From Antedon mediterranea (taxonomy: Eukaryota; Echinodermata; Crinoidea; Comatulida; Antedonidae): a stretch of DNA of 64,000 nt. The stretch spans positions 17,866,501-17,930,500 of the forward strand of contig NC_092674.1 of NCBI RefSeq assembly GCF_964355755.1, given 5' to 3'. The translations under genes were made by a program, and so were the position numbers. The notes under the pieces were generated by a model. It did no database searches, was not told where the DNA came from, and saw nothing but the letters and a program-made list of their open reading frames with translations. Positions 56,101-57,738 of the stretch are shown in pieces; the stretch's first letter is position 1; each line of letters starts with the position of its first letter.

Positions 56101-57738
56101 ATAGGCCTATATTTTAGTATGTTTTAACAACAACTAAATATTTTGGGCTGAAAAAGCTATACCACCTATTTCTATATTACAAATAACATGAGAAAATGTA
56201 AATTTCAACCATTTATCTAGAAACACTACACAGAAGTTACATGATTCCCCACGATAATTTTAATGGAAACAGCACTGGAGAAAGCTTTCAGCCAACCATG
56301 GTTGCTTTTAAAGCGTTACCATCAGAGCAAAACATACCAAAATTCCCATGTATGAAATTCCTGAAAACATCCCTAAGAAGAATAATGGGATCTCCTAAAT
56401 TCAATAATTGATTTACGTAAATTTTTGTTTTACATTATAGAGCAAGATTTTGGTACAAAAAGATTTCACAAAAGCAATTCACAAATTCTTTTTCGTTTTT
56501 CATAGGTGCCATATCTAATTAAGGGCAAAATTCACATGCCAAAATTACAATTTGGGGTGGAAAATCACACACCTGTAAAAAATATTTAAGTTTTGTTATA
56601 TTTACCCAAAGTGTGATTAATTACCAAAGTGTGAAGAAAATCCATTTTTTGGCATTTGGCCAAAATAAATAATAATAGGTTGATATTTGTAGTCAACCGC
56701 TCTTAAACATATCCAACTTACTAAAGAGGAGGCCCGACAATCCCATTTGGGTAAACCTGAATGTTCCATAGATGACGCTATACCAACTACAAGATTTCAT
56801 GGTAACAATTCCAAGTCACATAAACTCACTCATGATTAAGCTGCGTCTATGAACCAGCGAAAGCTAGAGTAAAAACAAGTTTTACGGTTTTAATCCCTTT
56901 GGATCATCCAAAAGAAAAAATTATTTGAATACTATATACAGAGATCCAGATCCACTAAATTTAGATACCAGTGCATGTTCACTATAAATAAGTGCATCTA
57001 ACTAGAAAACTGGTCTATTGCAATAACTCTGAAATTTGCAATCGAGTGACCAGCTGAATTAAAATGTTTGGCTTCAGGTTGATCAAGCTTTAATGTTTTG
57101 ATAGCTGATCTGTGAAACGGACCAACCATAAGGAAGGATAGAACGTCATTTGGAATAAAGCCCCCCACCCCCACCTTCTCTCGAATAAACTCCCCGTTAA
57201 TATAAATTATATGTATGTTTAGATAGTTATTTCTGAAAAGAAACATACATGAACTGTATTTAACATATAATTATATATATATGCCTAATATTATTTCTGT
57301 AATACACACTACGGTATGTATAAAGGTTAAAAAATAGAGATGTGTAAAAAGCAGAAAATAAGGGTAGAAAACGGAAATTTAACATGATATGAAATCTAAA
57401 TATACAAATACTGTAATACATTTATAAAAAATTGAATGAATAAATATGGTCAAAAGAATTTGGTAAATGTAAAATAAAGTTGTTTTTCTTTAAAATCATT
57501 TCAGATTGAAAAGGATATGAAACTAGACCCTCGACCAGAATTCCATAGGGTAAATTTAGTATGGAAGGATGAAGACTCAGTACCTACAGCCATCAGCACT
57601 GGAAATCAAATGAGTTCTCGTTTACTGAGCATGTTATCGGCTCATGCATTGCTTCAACTTCCTCAAAAAACCAATGATAAATCTACAATAAAGGCTGGAG
57701 ATTTATTAGATGCTTTTATCATTAGTAGAATAACATAA
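1996..57738 (+). CDS. Gephyrin/cinnamon-type molybdopterin molybdenumtransferase, E (MoeA-like) domain; 3' eight exons of a spliced gene
   Basis: Eight exons (1996-2171, 6217-6275, 9649-9802, 17639-17760, 20384-20545, 21479-21543, 41734-41837, 57505-57738) join to 1,076 coding bases, a split codon plus 357 residues and TAA. All introns begin GT and end AG, and phases agree at every junction. The product resembles the gephyrin E domain from the end of its subdomain with the DGYAV-type motif to the C-terminus. Recognisable blocks are RITTGAPVPDGADAVVQVE, GQDIRPVGVDI, VVAVLSTGNE, STGGVSMGEKD, HIHFGRVFLKPG, LPGNPVSAIV, KLDPRPEFHR and STGNQMSSRL. In the family this domain inserts molybdate into (adenylylated) molybdopterin in the cytosol; in vertebrates gephyrin also scaffolds inhibitory synapses. 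The G (MogA-like) domain and linker would lie upstream of the window, so a free MoeA-like protein is not excluded. Intron sizes are 4.0, 3.4, 7.8, 2.6, 0.9, 20.2 and 15.7 kb, the large ones swollen by transposons. Confidence 0.93.
2172..2847. other. Intron 1, unrecognised part
   Basis: I see no coding exon, structural RNA or clear transposon terminus here. Confidence 0.5.
2848..3155 (+). repeat. Diverged copy of the TTAA-type MITE seen at 52481-52811
   Basis: The stretch around 2985-3150 aligns by eye with the right half of the 52481 element: a Lys/Asn-rich 'aaccatttt', 'tttgctttaaattaca', 'ttttcaggtaaat' order, then AGAGGGACAATATAT at its right end. The right end is a degenerate form of the perfect terminal repeat at 52811. 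The left limit is not resolved. Confidence 0.5.
3357..3456 (+). repeat. Dispersed repeat shared with 32276-32375
   Basis: Both copies run from AAATCCAAA through TGCTGTGGGTATCA and GGCTGGATCTCAATGGAG-like text, and both adjoin a TA-rich microsatellite. The family is not recognised. Confidence 0.55.
3457..3482. repeat. (TA)n microsatellite
   Basis: About 12 TA units stand exactly at the 5' boundary of the recognisable Penelope-like sequence, possibly its insertion or truncation point. Confidence 0.9.
3483..5135 (+). mobile_element. Penelope-like element, degenerate (RT plus GIY-YIG endonuclease)
   Basis: The + strand shows, in order, the PLE start block IIIKPADKG with YRKL (3490-3600) and the PGRPI block (3755). 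Next come IQDSTDFI (3860), HGTAMGTKRAP (4050), the catalytic YIDD box (4172) and a GIY-YIG-type module at 4950-5065 (VIYLIYC, CGKQYVG, LRMRMTQH). These domains define Penelope-like retroelements. The frame changes several times. RT motif A appears deleted: sequence jumps from the LATSDV region (3940) to the block before motif B within about 25 bases. The 5' part is absent. Confidence 0.88.
5136..6216. other. Intron 1, remaining part
   Basis: There is no recognised gene. At 5980-6095 the words GCCTCGCAC, GCCTTGCA and GCCTCGCGT recur six to seven times, a small degenerate satellite-like cluster. The last 20 bases are the polypyrimidine tract of exon b. Confidence 0.45.
6217..6275 (+). CDS. Gephyrin-like exon b (59-bp microexon)
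   Basis: The acceptor is the pyrimidine-rich TTTTTTTTCAAACATAG and the donor GTAATA. It encodes GRIEVEINILTTPKEGQDIR with the last codon split (CG|T). It aligns to the family segment EELEVRIL...GQDIRP. At 59 bp it is easily missed by ORF-length filters. The incoming phase 0 and outgoing phase 2 match its neighbours exactly. Confidence 0.9.
6276..7608. other. Intron 2, unrecognised part
   Basis: It is AT-rich with no coding blocks and no clear repeat boundaries apart from a short (TA)n at 7207-7218. Confidence 0.45.
7609..8008 (+). repeat. Degenerate tandem array, 3 units of about 145 bp
   Basis: Units start near 7609, 7750 and 7900. Each has GCTAGTTACT or similar, a TTATT-GCCGTAGA block, GTAGATGCA, GGAACT, GTAGA, then a GATCCATACCAAA stretch (units 1 and 2) and AATATTAAGTA. 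Units 1 and 2 carry DR1-like hexamer pairs (AGGTCAAGGGTCA at 7702-7714, AGTTCAAAGGTCA at 7852-7864). The third unit is shorter and more diverged. Confidence 0.75.
8171..8252 (+). repeat. Dispersed repeat, copy 1 (second copy near 8878-8946)
   Basis: Both copies share TTGAGTTCGATAATT, TTGACGATTAAA, CGAATTTA and GATTTGCCCC followed by an AATAG-GG-TG-TTTTC tail. They are direct repeats about 700 bp apart inside intron 2; the 706-bp interval has no coding content. Confidence 0.65.
8947..9648. other. Intron 2, 3' part
   Basis: Nothing is recognised apart from the exon c acceptor tract at the end. Confidence 0.4.
9649..9802 (+). CDS. Gephyrin-like exon c
   Basis: The acceptor is CATATTTTTAG and the donor GTAGGT. 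One base completes Arg of the DIRP motif; then 51 codons run from PVGVDIQQGQVIVSSH to VVAVLSTGNE, ending in phase 0. The block covers the segment leading into the first strand of subdomain III, with the conserved STGNE turn. Confidence 0.95.
9803..10310. other. Intron 3, first part
   Basis: Nothing is recognised here. Confidence 0.4.
11171..13439. other. Interior of the inverted-repeat structure, unrecognised
   Basis: It is AT-rich sequence with only short chance ORFs. I see no transposase, exon or RNA gene. Confidence 0.45.
13440..13585 (+). repeat. 3' end of a LINE, + strand
   Basis: GGGTCCCTAATGATCAGCTT and a TGGATGGACCACCCTCGGTA stretch run into an AAATAAATAAATAAAAAAA tail, the usual shape of a CR1/Rex-type 3' untranslated end. 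No coding part remains. Confidence 0.5.
14634..15990 (-). mobile_element. CR1/Jockey-superfamily LINE, 5'-truncated, long open RT frame
   Basis: The frame 16189-14762 (- strand, 475 codons) is open. From about 15990 it encodes reverse transcriptase blocks QHGFIPGRSCQT, DFSKAFDSVP (motif A), SGVPQGSIIGPLLF (motif B region) and LFADDLKLF (catalytic FADD). The thumb/C-terminal region with RDLGVLID and RPHLEYCS follows. The first about 65 residues of the open frame (16189-15990) are not LINE-like, so truncation is near 15990. The APE domain is missing. The 3' UTR ends near 14634 with a T-rich/A-tail run, directly against the inverted-repeat end at 14623. A solitary 3' end of the same family lies at 23548-23604. 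Confidence 0.85.
15991..17169. other. Intron 3, region with an internal direct duplication
   Basis: 16147-16232 and 16598-16692 are diverged direct copies (shared TTACGGCCATTG/TTACAGCCATTG, TTGTTATACAC, AAGCAATA). The texts around 16300-16380 and 16865-16915 also match (TTAGATGATGCGC...). This suggests two tandem copies of an unrecognised unit of about 450-550 bp. T-rich runs fill 16970-17045. Confidence 0.5.
17170..17440 (+). repeat. Dispersed repeat shared with 31738-31963
   Basis: Both copies have AAGGATAGGTGTAATT, GGTTGCGTAGTT, GTGACGTAA, GCTGAGACGTCAA, TTAGTGTTTAT and ATAGCCTATCGTGTGCGGC. They are in the same orientation and alignable nearly end to end. The family is not recognised. Confidence 0.7.
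17639..17760 (+). CDS. Gephyrin-like exon d
   Basis: The acceptor is ACTTTTTATAG and the donor GTATGA. It starts in phase 0 with LCVAGEELKPGCVYDSNKTM and continues through LLAAFKEYGFPVLDVGIAKD. It ends with two bases (AA) of a split Asn codon. It corresponds to the gephyrin stretch around GKIRDSNRSTLL. The DSN motif, which lines the active-site cleft in the family, is kept. Confidence 0.93.
17880..18606 (+). mobile_element. Pogo/Tigger-type MITE (727 bp) with TA target duplication
   Basis: The left end CAGTCGACCCCGCCTAAGTC and the complement of the right end CAGTTGACTCCGCCTAAGTA are near-identical inverted repeats. TA flanks both sides (17878-17879 and 18607-18608). CAGTCGAC-type ends with a TA duplication are typical of pogo/Tigger members of Tc1/mariner. 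Subterminal CGACTTA words repeat on both arms. There is no transposase frame. Its interior 18112-18272 reappears at 19111-19274. Confidence 0.82.
18661..20150 (-). mobile_element. LINE (L2/Rex-like, CR1 superfamily) reverse transcriptase fragment
   Basis: The - strand shows RT blocks at 20092-19730 (QFAY, RGVDNALI, LFLDFSSEFNTIQP = motif A), then GTPQGC (about 19755) and a block NHLIINPMKTKEM (about 19590-19555). The C-terminal part is at 19541-19275 (HKYLGVTIDDQFSWNKHT, QRLFFLRNL). Frames are broken between blocks and the YADD box is not clear. The 3' end near 18661 carries AATAAATTGAATCTTAAAT in the element's sense. An insertion at 19111-19280 interrupts it. Confidence 0.78.
19061..19330. 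repeat. 50-bp direct duplication flanking a copied MITE segment
   Basis: 19061-19110 and 19281-19330 are identical (start TGAATACCAGGAAATACAAC, end GATTACACTTT). Between them 19111-19274 matches the interior of the upstream MITE (18112-18272) with only a few differences. The duplication is far longer than any MITE target duplication and the inserted piece has no terminal repeats, so ordinary transposition does not explain it. Confidence 0.88.
20384..20545 (+). CDS. Gephyrin-like exon e, carries the GGVSMGEKD motif
   Basis: The acceptor is TTTTTTATTCAAG and the donor GTAATG. The chosen acceptor gives Asn at the split codon and exactly the family spacing to SSADVVVSTGG. Two further AGs just downstream (ending 20390 and 20399) fit the phase less well. 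The exon encodes STGGVSMGEKD, the signature loop of the molybdopterin-binding fold, then HIHFGRVFLKPG. It leaves in phase 2. Confidence 0.95.
20546..21478. other. Intron 5
   Basis: The shortest intron seen holds no recognised element; only chance ORFs. Confidence 0.5.
21479..21543 (+). CDS. Gephyrin-like exon f (65 bp)
   Basis: The acceptor is AATATATTTTCAG and the donor GTAAGT. It completes Gly of the KPG motif, then encodes KPTTFATVEYEGKKKLIFAL and P, with the first base of the next Gly codon. It matches the family segment PTTFAT...FALPG. Confidence 0.94.
21544..22602. other. Intron 6, first part, with a decayed hammerhead-like motif
   Basis: Around 22464-22495 the + strand has TGATGATGGGCTATGCCGAA followed by AACATGTCG. 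It resembles the CTGATGA-stem-GAAAC core found in Penelope-like element ends, with the first C and the GAAA context altered. Nothing else is recognised. Confidence 0.35.
23105..23547. other. Intron 6, sequence between blocks A' and B'
   Basis: No coding or structural element is recognised. Confidence 0.4.
23548..23604 (-). repeat. Solitary LINE 3' end, same family as 14634-15990
   Basis: TATTTTATTCA, CCAACAG and the string CCGCCACTAACAGG are shared with 14640-14694. Only about 57 bp remain, so this is an extreme 5' truncation, and its inner edge coincides with the start of block B'. Confidence 0.65.
23787..24352. other. Intron 6, before the first gypsy LTR
   Basis: Nothing is recognised here. 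Confidence 0.4.
24353..24651 (-). repeat. Probable 3' LTR of gypsy element 1
   Basis: On the - strand a G-rich polypurine run (24653-24668) is followed by TGATGTAGTGTTTAAGTAG. A CA end lies near 24353. The LTR contains a 50-bp tandem duplication (24397-24446 and 24447-24496) carrying AATACAAATAAAAAC-type polyadenylation text. The 5' LTR was not found, so the limits are inferred. Confidence 0.5.
24813..25590 (-). pseudogene. Gypsy element 1: integrase core and C-terminus
   Basis: Two overlapping frames, 25572-25078 and 25154-24813, cover the integrase catalytic domain and tail. VVIDYYSRW, IRTDNCPPF and SNGGVERFKE supply the D, D and E residues of the DDE core. A one-base frame change near 25100 separates the C-terminal part. 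Upstream the coding sequence stops abruptly near 25590 where a LINE 3' end begins; the remaining 5' part reappears at 34365. It is an inactive Ty3/gypsy relic. Confidence 0.85.
25591..29218 (-). mobile_element. APE-type LINE inserted in gypsy 1: ORF2 and 3' UTR part
   Basis: Reading the - strand from 29218 gives APE endonuclease blocks in broken frames (GVVETL, IIIIGDFNGKIG about 28850, GSDHNVM about 28590) and a linker 28582-27731 ending KSPGIDTITNEML. RT follows at 27738-27283 (NNYRGITLNSC, GGFRKNRRCEDHVF, LAFIDFKKAFDTVWR = motif A). The RT palm continuation is mostly frameshifted. The C-terminal domain spans 26848-26330 and 26224-25919, with a C...HFLFKCP zinc-like motif. The 3' UTR is T/A-rich with (AAAT)n. 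The clade is not assigned. The 5' part of the same element lies at 33545-34365, beyond the foldback insertion. Confidence 0.8.
29956..32065. other. Interior of the foldback element, mostly unrecognised
   Basis: There are scattered copies of 'ATTAGCATAAATT...AAATGGC(C)GCC(A)TTTAC' text (30100, 30390). 31738-31963 is a copy of the repeat at 17170-17440. There is no convincing coding region. Confidence 0.5.
32067..32220 (+). repeat. tRNA-derived SINE
   Basis: 32067-32138 folds as a tRNA-like head: TGGTCTAATGGTTAGAAC as A box, a 5-bp anticodon stem TCTGC/GCAGA around a 7-base loop, and GGTTCGAATCT as B box. The acceptor stem mismatches and the apparent anticodon is ATC, so it is not a functional tRNA; the head most resembles Glu/Asp tRNA. 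The following body (TCTCATTCTCACAGGTTTCG and on) recurs without the head at 42158-42245. Confidence 0.72.
32246..32275. repeat. (TA)n microsatellite, palindromic
   Basis: TACTGTATATATATATATAT continues into ATACAGTA. It lies between the SINE and the repeat shared with 3357-3456. Confidence 0.85.
32276..32716 (+). repeat. Dispersed repeat followed by a LINE-like 3' end
   Basis: 32276-32375 is the second copy of the repeat at 3357. The text then runs to ACCGAAAAAATAAAATAAAT and an A-rich tail at 32690-32716, the look of a LINE 3' UTR on the + strand, with a (GT)n run after it. No coding remnant is seen. Confidence 0.4.
33545..34365 (-). pseudogene. ORF1 part of the LINE inserted in gypsy 1 (SGNH-like plus zinc knuckles)
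   Basis: In the - frames 34278-33952 and 34028-33758 the text has GLHLSKYGTRKLL (the C-terminal block of SGNH/esterase-type ORF1 proteins). CYFCGEENHQRKDCKHG and CRSCSQLGHKRGHFSC follow, two zinc knuckles of CX2CX4HX4C or near form. The N-terminal GDS block is missing: the element begins about 34365, inside gypsy integrase-linker sequence. Downstream the endonuclease start is cut at 33547 by the foldback. One frame change lies near 33990. Confidence 0.75.
34366..34968 (-). pseudogene. Gypsy element 1: RNase H end and integrase zinc-binding domain
   Basis: The frame 34624-34382 has an HHCC zinc-binding module (HEGHQGMVHT...CRPCQL), typical of Ty3/gypsy integrase N-termini. It breaks off in the linker just before the catalytic core that resumes at 25590. 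Further up, 34870-34720 encodes RNase H text (EWTDHKPL, SIEYIKG) in disrupted frames. The insertion of the LINE between 25590 and 34365 explains the 8.8-kb gap. Confidence 0.8.
34969..35594. mobile_element. piggyBac-type MITE (626 bp) inserted in gypsy RNase H
   Basis: TTAA flanks both sides (34965-34968 and 35595-35598). The ends AGCCCCATTCCCTACG and the complement AGACCCCTTCCCTGCAA are imperfect inverted repeats. The RNase H coding frame of the gypsy continues across once the insert and one TTAA are ignored, so both boundaries are exact. There is no transposase frame. An inverted, one-end-truncated copy lies at about 51790-52229. Confidence 0.85.
35599..35880 (-). pseudogene. Gypsy element 1: RT thumb and RNase H start
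   Basis: The - frame shows FIIGFSSTAAPLWELTGK and a following RIMTDASPFGLGAVLEQ (RNase H DAS motif). This is the junction of reverse transcriptase and RNase H in Ty3/gypsy pol. At about 35875 the sequence switches within a few bases to L1-like RT; protease, most of RT and gag of this gypsy copy are not found in the window. Confidence 0.82.
35876..39880 (-). mobile_element. L1/Tx1-clade LINE, 3'-truncated at RT motif B, split by a Helitron-like insert
   Basis: On the - strand, near 39880-39640, is an ORF1 remnant with CFECDLMGHKAQECP and CYICNKTG zinc knuckles. APE blocks lie near 39180 (LMSLNVRGM) and 38900 (IIIGGDMNCILD). The endonuclease tail is at 38796-38557. After the insert (36863-38387) come linker 36755-36558 (RIEWFEKGEKNNKFF) and RT 36594-35872: NKSPGSDGLSVEFY, NWRPITLLNVDYK, GGENIRLVEDVL, FLDFAKAFDSI (motif A). 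RT ends exactly at CGVRQG. FADD and C-terminal parts are absent, unusual because LINEs normally lose the 5' end. Confidence 0.85.
36863..38387. mobile_element. Helitron-like non-autonomous element (about 1.5 kb), copy 1
   Basis: The right end is a 9-bp hairpin AATTCGTCA-AAG-TGACGAATT (38358-38378), five bases later CTAG (38384-38387), then T. A 3' hairpin shortly before CTRR is the Helitron hallmark. The insertion splits the L1-like ORF. The left limit is approximate, near a palindrome AGGTGATCATT...AAATGATCACCT (36863-36893) whose half recurs just before the right hairpin. 37300-38387 aligns with 54640-55705. No Rep/helicase is seen. The segment between holds only AT-rich text and chance ORFs. 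Confidence 0.7.
39881..40795 (+). mobile_element. LINE reverse transcriptase C-terminal fragment, + strand
   Basis: The + frame begins at YVDNMTL (39881, a degenerate YADD box), continues MKVNGSKCAAMLINFSKS and KILGV, then after a frame change YIRPLLEYAVPVWNAG, QLEAIQRRVLRIILG (40180-40320) and ends at a stop near 40416. A UTR follows and an AATAAAATAAAA tail near 40790. It is in the opposite orientation to the neighbouring L1-like element; the two abut within a few bases. Confidence 0.75.
40800..41215 (+). repeat. Tandem array, about 3-4 units of 130 bp, each with a DR1-like site
   Basis: The units share GACCAGTAGTTATCGAGA, TTTCTGGCCACATTGATAA and GTTTCATTAGAAT. The DR1 nuclear-receptor consensus AGGTCAAAGGTCA is perfect at 40866-40878 and 41128-41140, and near-perfect at 40998-41011. 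Spacing is about 130-132 bp. The array is in intron 6, about 550 bp before exon g. Confidence 0.8.
41555..41600 (-). ncRNA. Hammerhead-ribozyme-like motif, possible Penelope-like element end
   Basis: The - strand reads CTGAGGA, then T, a 6-bp stem GATCAA/TTGATC with loop AGCATA, then GAAACGTC. This fits the CUGANGA - stem II - GAAA catalytic core of hammerhead ribozymes, which are known from Penelope-like elements. The partners for stems I and III were not established, so cleavage activity is not implied. Confidence 0.4.
41734..41837 (+). CDS. Gephyrin-like exon g
   Basis: The acceptor is TTTATGTTACAG. It finishes the Gly codon and encodes NPVSAIVCCNLFILPTLKKM, then about 14 residues ending KRIKVK. 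Two in-frame donors exist: GTATGT after 41837 and GTAAAG after 41831. The first keeps the family spacing to KLDPRPE in the next exon, so I chose it. It lies 20 kb from exon f, beyond the nested transposon cluster. Confidence 0.93.
41838..42352. other. Intron 7, first part, with a headless SINE body
   Basis: 42158-42245 matches the body of the SINE at 32139-32220 (TCTCATTCTCACAG, AATTAATTAAATTTCA, GGCGG-TTAGAATT). No tRNA-like head is present. The last five bases, ATGCA (42348-42352), are the left target duplication of gypsy element 2. Confidence 0.55.
42663..43346 (-). pseudogene. CR1-like LINE ORF2 C-terminal part after the frameshift
   Basis: It encodes the RT thumb and tail: FKYLGVIFDPQLNWKEHI, a segment IPLFDYCCCVWSNC, RRIKMYL, and ending WNSLPNNIKSELHNMSLATF, the usual C-terminal block in this clade. 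The frame is continuous with text immediately after the frameshift near 43465, and open to its stop. Confidence 0.88.
43439..45667 (-). CDS. CR1-like LINE ORF2: PHD-like finger, APE endonuclease, reverse transcriptase (frameshifted after YADD)
   Basis: The 742-codon frame begins with a Cys-rich finger (CTTCQICSLSYDFSC, WWCDNC), preceded in frame by more Cys codons, so the start may lie upstream. APE endonuclease covers residues about 60-270: AHLNIQSLRNK, TETWL, YRPPN, LGDFNLD and GISDHSLIY carry the catalytic Asn, Glu, Asp and His. RT blocks follow: NKAMGVDNF, YRPISVLPILSK, QSGFRKGHST, ALFLDLKKAFDTV (motif A), GVPQGSILGPLLF and MYADDTTLL (motif C, about 43480). A one-base change just after YADD ends this frame. 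Confidence 0.92.
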   Translation of the reverse strand: MCTTCQICSLSYDFSCFPNPSIRLNNWWCDNCFIQNALMELPFCNYFNNFNYEISSKKGFKIAHLNIQSLRNKLDNVKTLLHEYNYDIFCITETWLCTNIDNNEILVDGYKICRLDRPNTQAGGGVLCYIRSGIAFKEIQELRSENVEALWIEINLPYSKPLLIGNIYRPPNAKVEYLNELDNMFQQSTSLYNDVVILGDFNLDINNNTNARKINKIAKNSNLNQLINEFTRITNTSKTIIDLIFVTNCNISTAGVSSHGISDHSLIYLIRKTKKTHIPPKFITSRSFKKFDQNKFIEDLKCIDWDQIKLYSNVNTVWLLWKHLFGELCNRHAPLKTKRVKGSLPEWITTDYIRLTKDRDYYYKKAHKTNEPEDWDKAKQLRNQVNNLNRNLKRKYCTNTINENAKNPKKLWNTINKLIPKTKPSINNVYKDNNKNYTSNDKDIANVFNAHFTSIGSSLANQFTNSNNTNSNSYTSNTSENCFAGNKFEFDLLTPDYIFNQLCKLSTNKAMGVDNFDCKLLKLAAPIICDSLSYICNLSMFSSRFPDEWKLAKVTPPVYKDGDMSDPYNYRPISVLPILSKLLERAVHDQLYLYLRTNNLINPSQSGFRKGHSTETTLLDVTDYILDNFDKGISSAALFLDLKKAFDTVNHEILLTKLRNYGLNDIALHWFKSYLSGRSQVVCINSTKSDTMNVNIGVPQGSILGPLLFILYVNSLPEFLSCKCVMYADDTTLLLYVVHLTL
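45851..46960 (-). CDS. CR1-like LINE ORF1: coiled coil, SGNH-hydrolase-like domain, two zinc knuckles
   Basis: An ATG at 46570 gives 239 codons, but the same frame stays open upstream to about 46960 with a coiled-coil-like segment (RIADLKKQVYELKKLQ), so the real ORF1 is longer. The SGNH/esterase-like part has LIIGDSMLKHI (block I Ser), VIIHVGTNDC (GTND block) and SHGLHLNQRGT (block V His). CHFCSETGHISSNC and CYICEQLGHKMKYC are zinc knuckles. Such ORF1 proteins are known in CR1/L2-type LINEs and bind element RNA. No disruption is visible from 46960 to the stop. Confidence 0.85.
   Translation of the reverse strand, partial: WEESPTLKSKLRSQEDRIADLKKQVYELKKLQTNFVQLTSAFNELCERNSCLEIQLRSFQEKSNNEFVQPKHVVANVSAPTTTQDAILQPTNHFVILDTESSENNCQDQSDDAKCELVRSNETKQRKTDIMNETVTIKSHDRTPSNTNKNLIIGDSMLKHIKTRGLHQTSVKTMRGATTKQVYEQLDEVNFNGIENVIIHVGTNDCAVPDINLTSLENDFTDLVTELWTKVSGGNVYVSAVCPRFDNAHYNMQVEKLNDSLKQMYGKYFIDHSYTIGLKESSRSNFTSHGLHLNQRGTSTLIKSINNSIQILQKNSKKQQRMKSPTCHFCSETGHISSNCRHGQPVFCYICEQLGHKMKYCKAKHVKDQ
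47165..47480 (-). repeat. tRNA-derived SINE nested in gypsy 2
   Basis: On the - strand, 47480-47405 is a degenerate tRNA-like head with an A-box GGTTAAGACAGTGG and a B-box GGGGTTCGAGGCTC. The body has TTCTCGGATAAGGACTATAA, GAACCTAGTACATC and AGGGGGTTACCCCGGTGTA. The A-rich tail is near 47165. The central block resembles conserved domains of deuterostome SINE families by eye; I cannot name the family. Confidence 0.65.
47523..49480 (-). pseudogene. Gypsy 2 pol: RNase H and integrase, in four broken frames
   Basis: 49480-49061 holds the RT end and RNase H start (LRSFLGLINYYHRF, LATDASPYG). 49005-48394 holds the RNase H end (VTDNKPLTYIF, NHKNVDGLSR) and the integrase HHCC module (HEGHLGIV...CSGCQ). 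48351-48022 is the DDE core (VVVDAQSKW, VSDNGPQFVS, NGLAERFV). 48101-47523 is the C-terminal part with a GPY/F-like segment (GKLSYEVKV, WKRHIDQIL). Frame changes near 49063, 48380 and 48050 make it non-functional. The H, D and E catalytic positions themselves are kept. Confidence 0.88.
49477..50595 (-). pseudogene. Gypsy 2 pol: protease and reverse transcriptase, frameshifted
   Basis: The frame of 372 codons opens with an aspartic protease (DMIVDTGSALSLIS, DTG active site; LFGRQWL). RT follows: TPIMPVPKSNGDVRLCGDYK, KLELEQAYLHLEM (motif A region), FNRLAYGIASAPAIWQRTM and the catalytic CLLDDMIITG. Motif A has Glu (LEL) where the family has a catalytic Asp, an apparent inactivating change. A frameshift near 49490-49560 ends the frame in RT; the rest of pol continues in other registers. 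Confidence 0.88.
50609..51307 (-). CDS. Gypsy 2 gag (capsid and nucleocapsid)
   Basis: The frame of 232 codons is intact. It starts MSTIIGRLDPYDGE about 90 bp inside the LTR and has a retrotransposon Gag capsid-like middle (WASYVKRLEAYF, AERFRFHKREQ, YLADLRRL). At the end are two CCHC knuckles, CYRCNKGGHKANDC and CHNCKKKGHIKTAC, which bind RNA in the particle. It stops 14 bp before the pol frame, which begins in another register. Confidence 0.9.
   Translation of the reverse strand: MSTIIGRLDPYDGEAEDWASYVKRLEAYFTTNGVDDDKRVPTVLSLIGPKTYGLLKNLVAPDLPSTKTFPELVDSLERHLSPKPLVIAERFRFHKREQHEGEKIQAYLADLRRLTKHCEFGAQLNDALQDRLVCGIRSGSIQKRLLAEAKLTLAKALQQQFKEEPNRSTVNKINVKHYNKQQLCYRCNKGGHKANDCRYKEVECHNCKKKGHIKTACQSKSKQLIKTNTTPN
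51401..51546 (-). repeat. 5' LTR of gypsy 2
   Basis: It begins TG and ends CA on both strands. It contains GCCGCCCTCTATTGTTCATT and GGATACTGTAGTGAGTAA on the - strand. Compared with the split partner it has only a handful of differences, including small length changes, implying a fairly recent insertion. Confidence 0.92.
51547..52480. other. Intron 7 after gypsy 2, with an inverted TTAA-type MITE copy
   Basis: About 51790-52229 is an inverted copy of the MITE at 34969-35594; the end near 52229 keeps CGTAGGGAAGGTGTCT followed by TTAA (52230-52233). The opposite end is truncated or lost. The intervening text is otherwise unrecognised. Confidence 0.7.
52481..52811. mobile_element. piggyBac-type MITE (331 bp) with perfect 16-bp terminal repeats
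   Basis: The left end AGATGTATTGTCCCCC is repeated exactly as complement at the right end. TTAA flanks both sides (52477-52480, 52812-52815). No coding capacity. Diverged relatives are at 2848-3155 and, inverted, at about 53510-53805; another related stretch is at 55720-55965. Confidence 0.9.
52812..53509. other. Intron 7, unrecognised part
   Basis: AT-rich text without coding or repeat termini that I can define. Confidence 0.4.
53510..53805 (-). repeat. Inverted diverged copy of the 52481 MITE family
   Basis: Shared in inverted order are ATTATTTACCTGAAAAAA, TAATTTAAAGCAAAAAA, CCAATGGATTTTTGGTTGAA and ATTTATTTTGTCATTTTA. The ends are degraded. Confidence 0.65.
53900..54274. mobile_element. 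Harbinger-type MITE (375 bp) with long terminal repeats
   Basis: The two ends are inverted repeats of about 38 bp, AGCCGATTTTCCACTAGGCG at the left and its near-exact complement at the right. TTA flanks both sides (53897-53899, 54275-54277). A 3-bp TTA/TAA target duplication is typical of PIF/Harbinger elements. The TTTTCCACTAGGCGAATTTG style of end is widespread in animals. The interior has repeated TTCGCG/CGCGAA words and no coding frame. Confidence 0.85.
54278..54639. other. Intron 7, unrecognised part
   Basis: Nothing recognised. Confidence 0.4.
54640..55705. mobile_element. Helitron-like element, copy 2 (about 1.07 kb)
   Basis: It aligns in the same orientation with 37300-38387 (shared AAAATGACAAAATGCGCACA, TTCAGAATG, ATATGAATTCAT, AAATTTCAAAGAGCGCGCA). 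The right end is the same hairpin with one mismatch (AATTCTTCA-AAG-TGACGAATT) and CTAG at 55702-55705 followed by T. The left limit is not defined; the copy lacks the first about 440 bp of copy 1. Confidence 0.7.
55706..56997. other. Intron 7, 3' part
   Basis: 55720-55965 resembles the 52481 MITE family in degraded form. 55845-55880 contains a short inverted repeat (AATCAATCATCAACATTTAT / ATAAAAATGTCGATGATTGA). Nothing coding is seen. Confidence 0.45.
56998..57250 (-). pseudogene. Penelope-like element fragment (end of GIY-YIG region)
   Basis: The - frame has HRSAIKTLKLDQPEAKHFNS followed by FRVIAIDQ. It shares HRSAIKTLKLDQP with the element at 5040-5080, so it is the same family. Only about 110 bp are recognisable; the upstream residues of the frame are unrelated. 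Confidence 0.75.
57505..57738 (+). CDS. Gephyrin-like terminal coding exon h with stop codon
   Basis: The acceptor is AAATCATTTCAG, phase 0. It encodes IEKDMKLDPRPEFHRVNLVW, STGNQMSSRLLSMLSAHALL, a Pro-containing QLPQKT turn and a C-terminal strand ending ISRIT, then TAA at 57736-57738. This is the subdomain IV region that closes the E domain. The frame is intact to the family's usual end. Confidence 0.95.
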   Translation: MEKDMKLDPRPEFHRVNLVWKDEDSVPTAISTGNQMSSRLLSMLSAHALLQLPQKTNDKSTIKAGDLLDAFIISRIT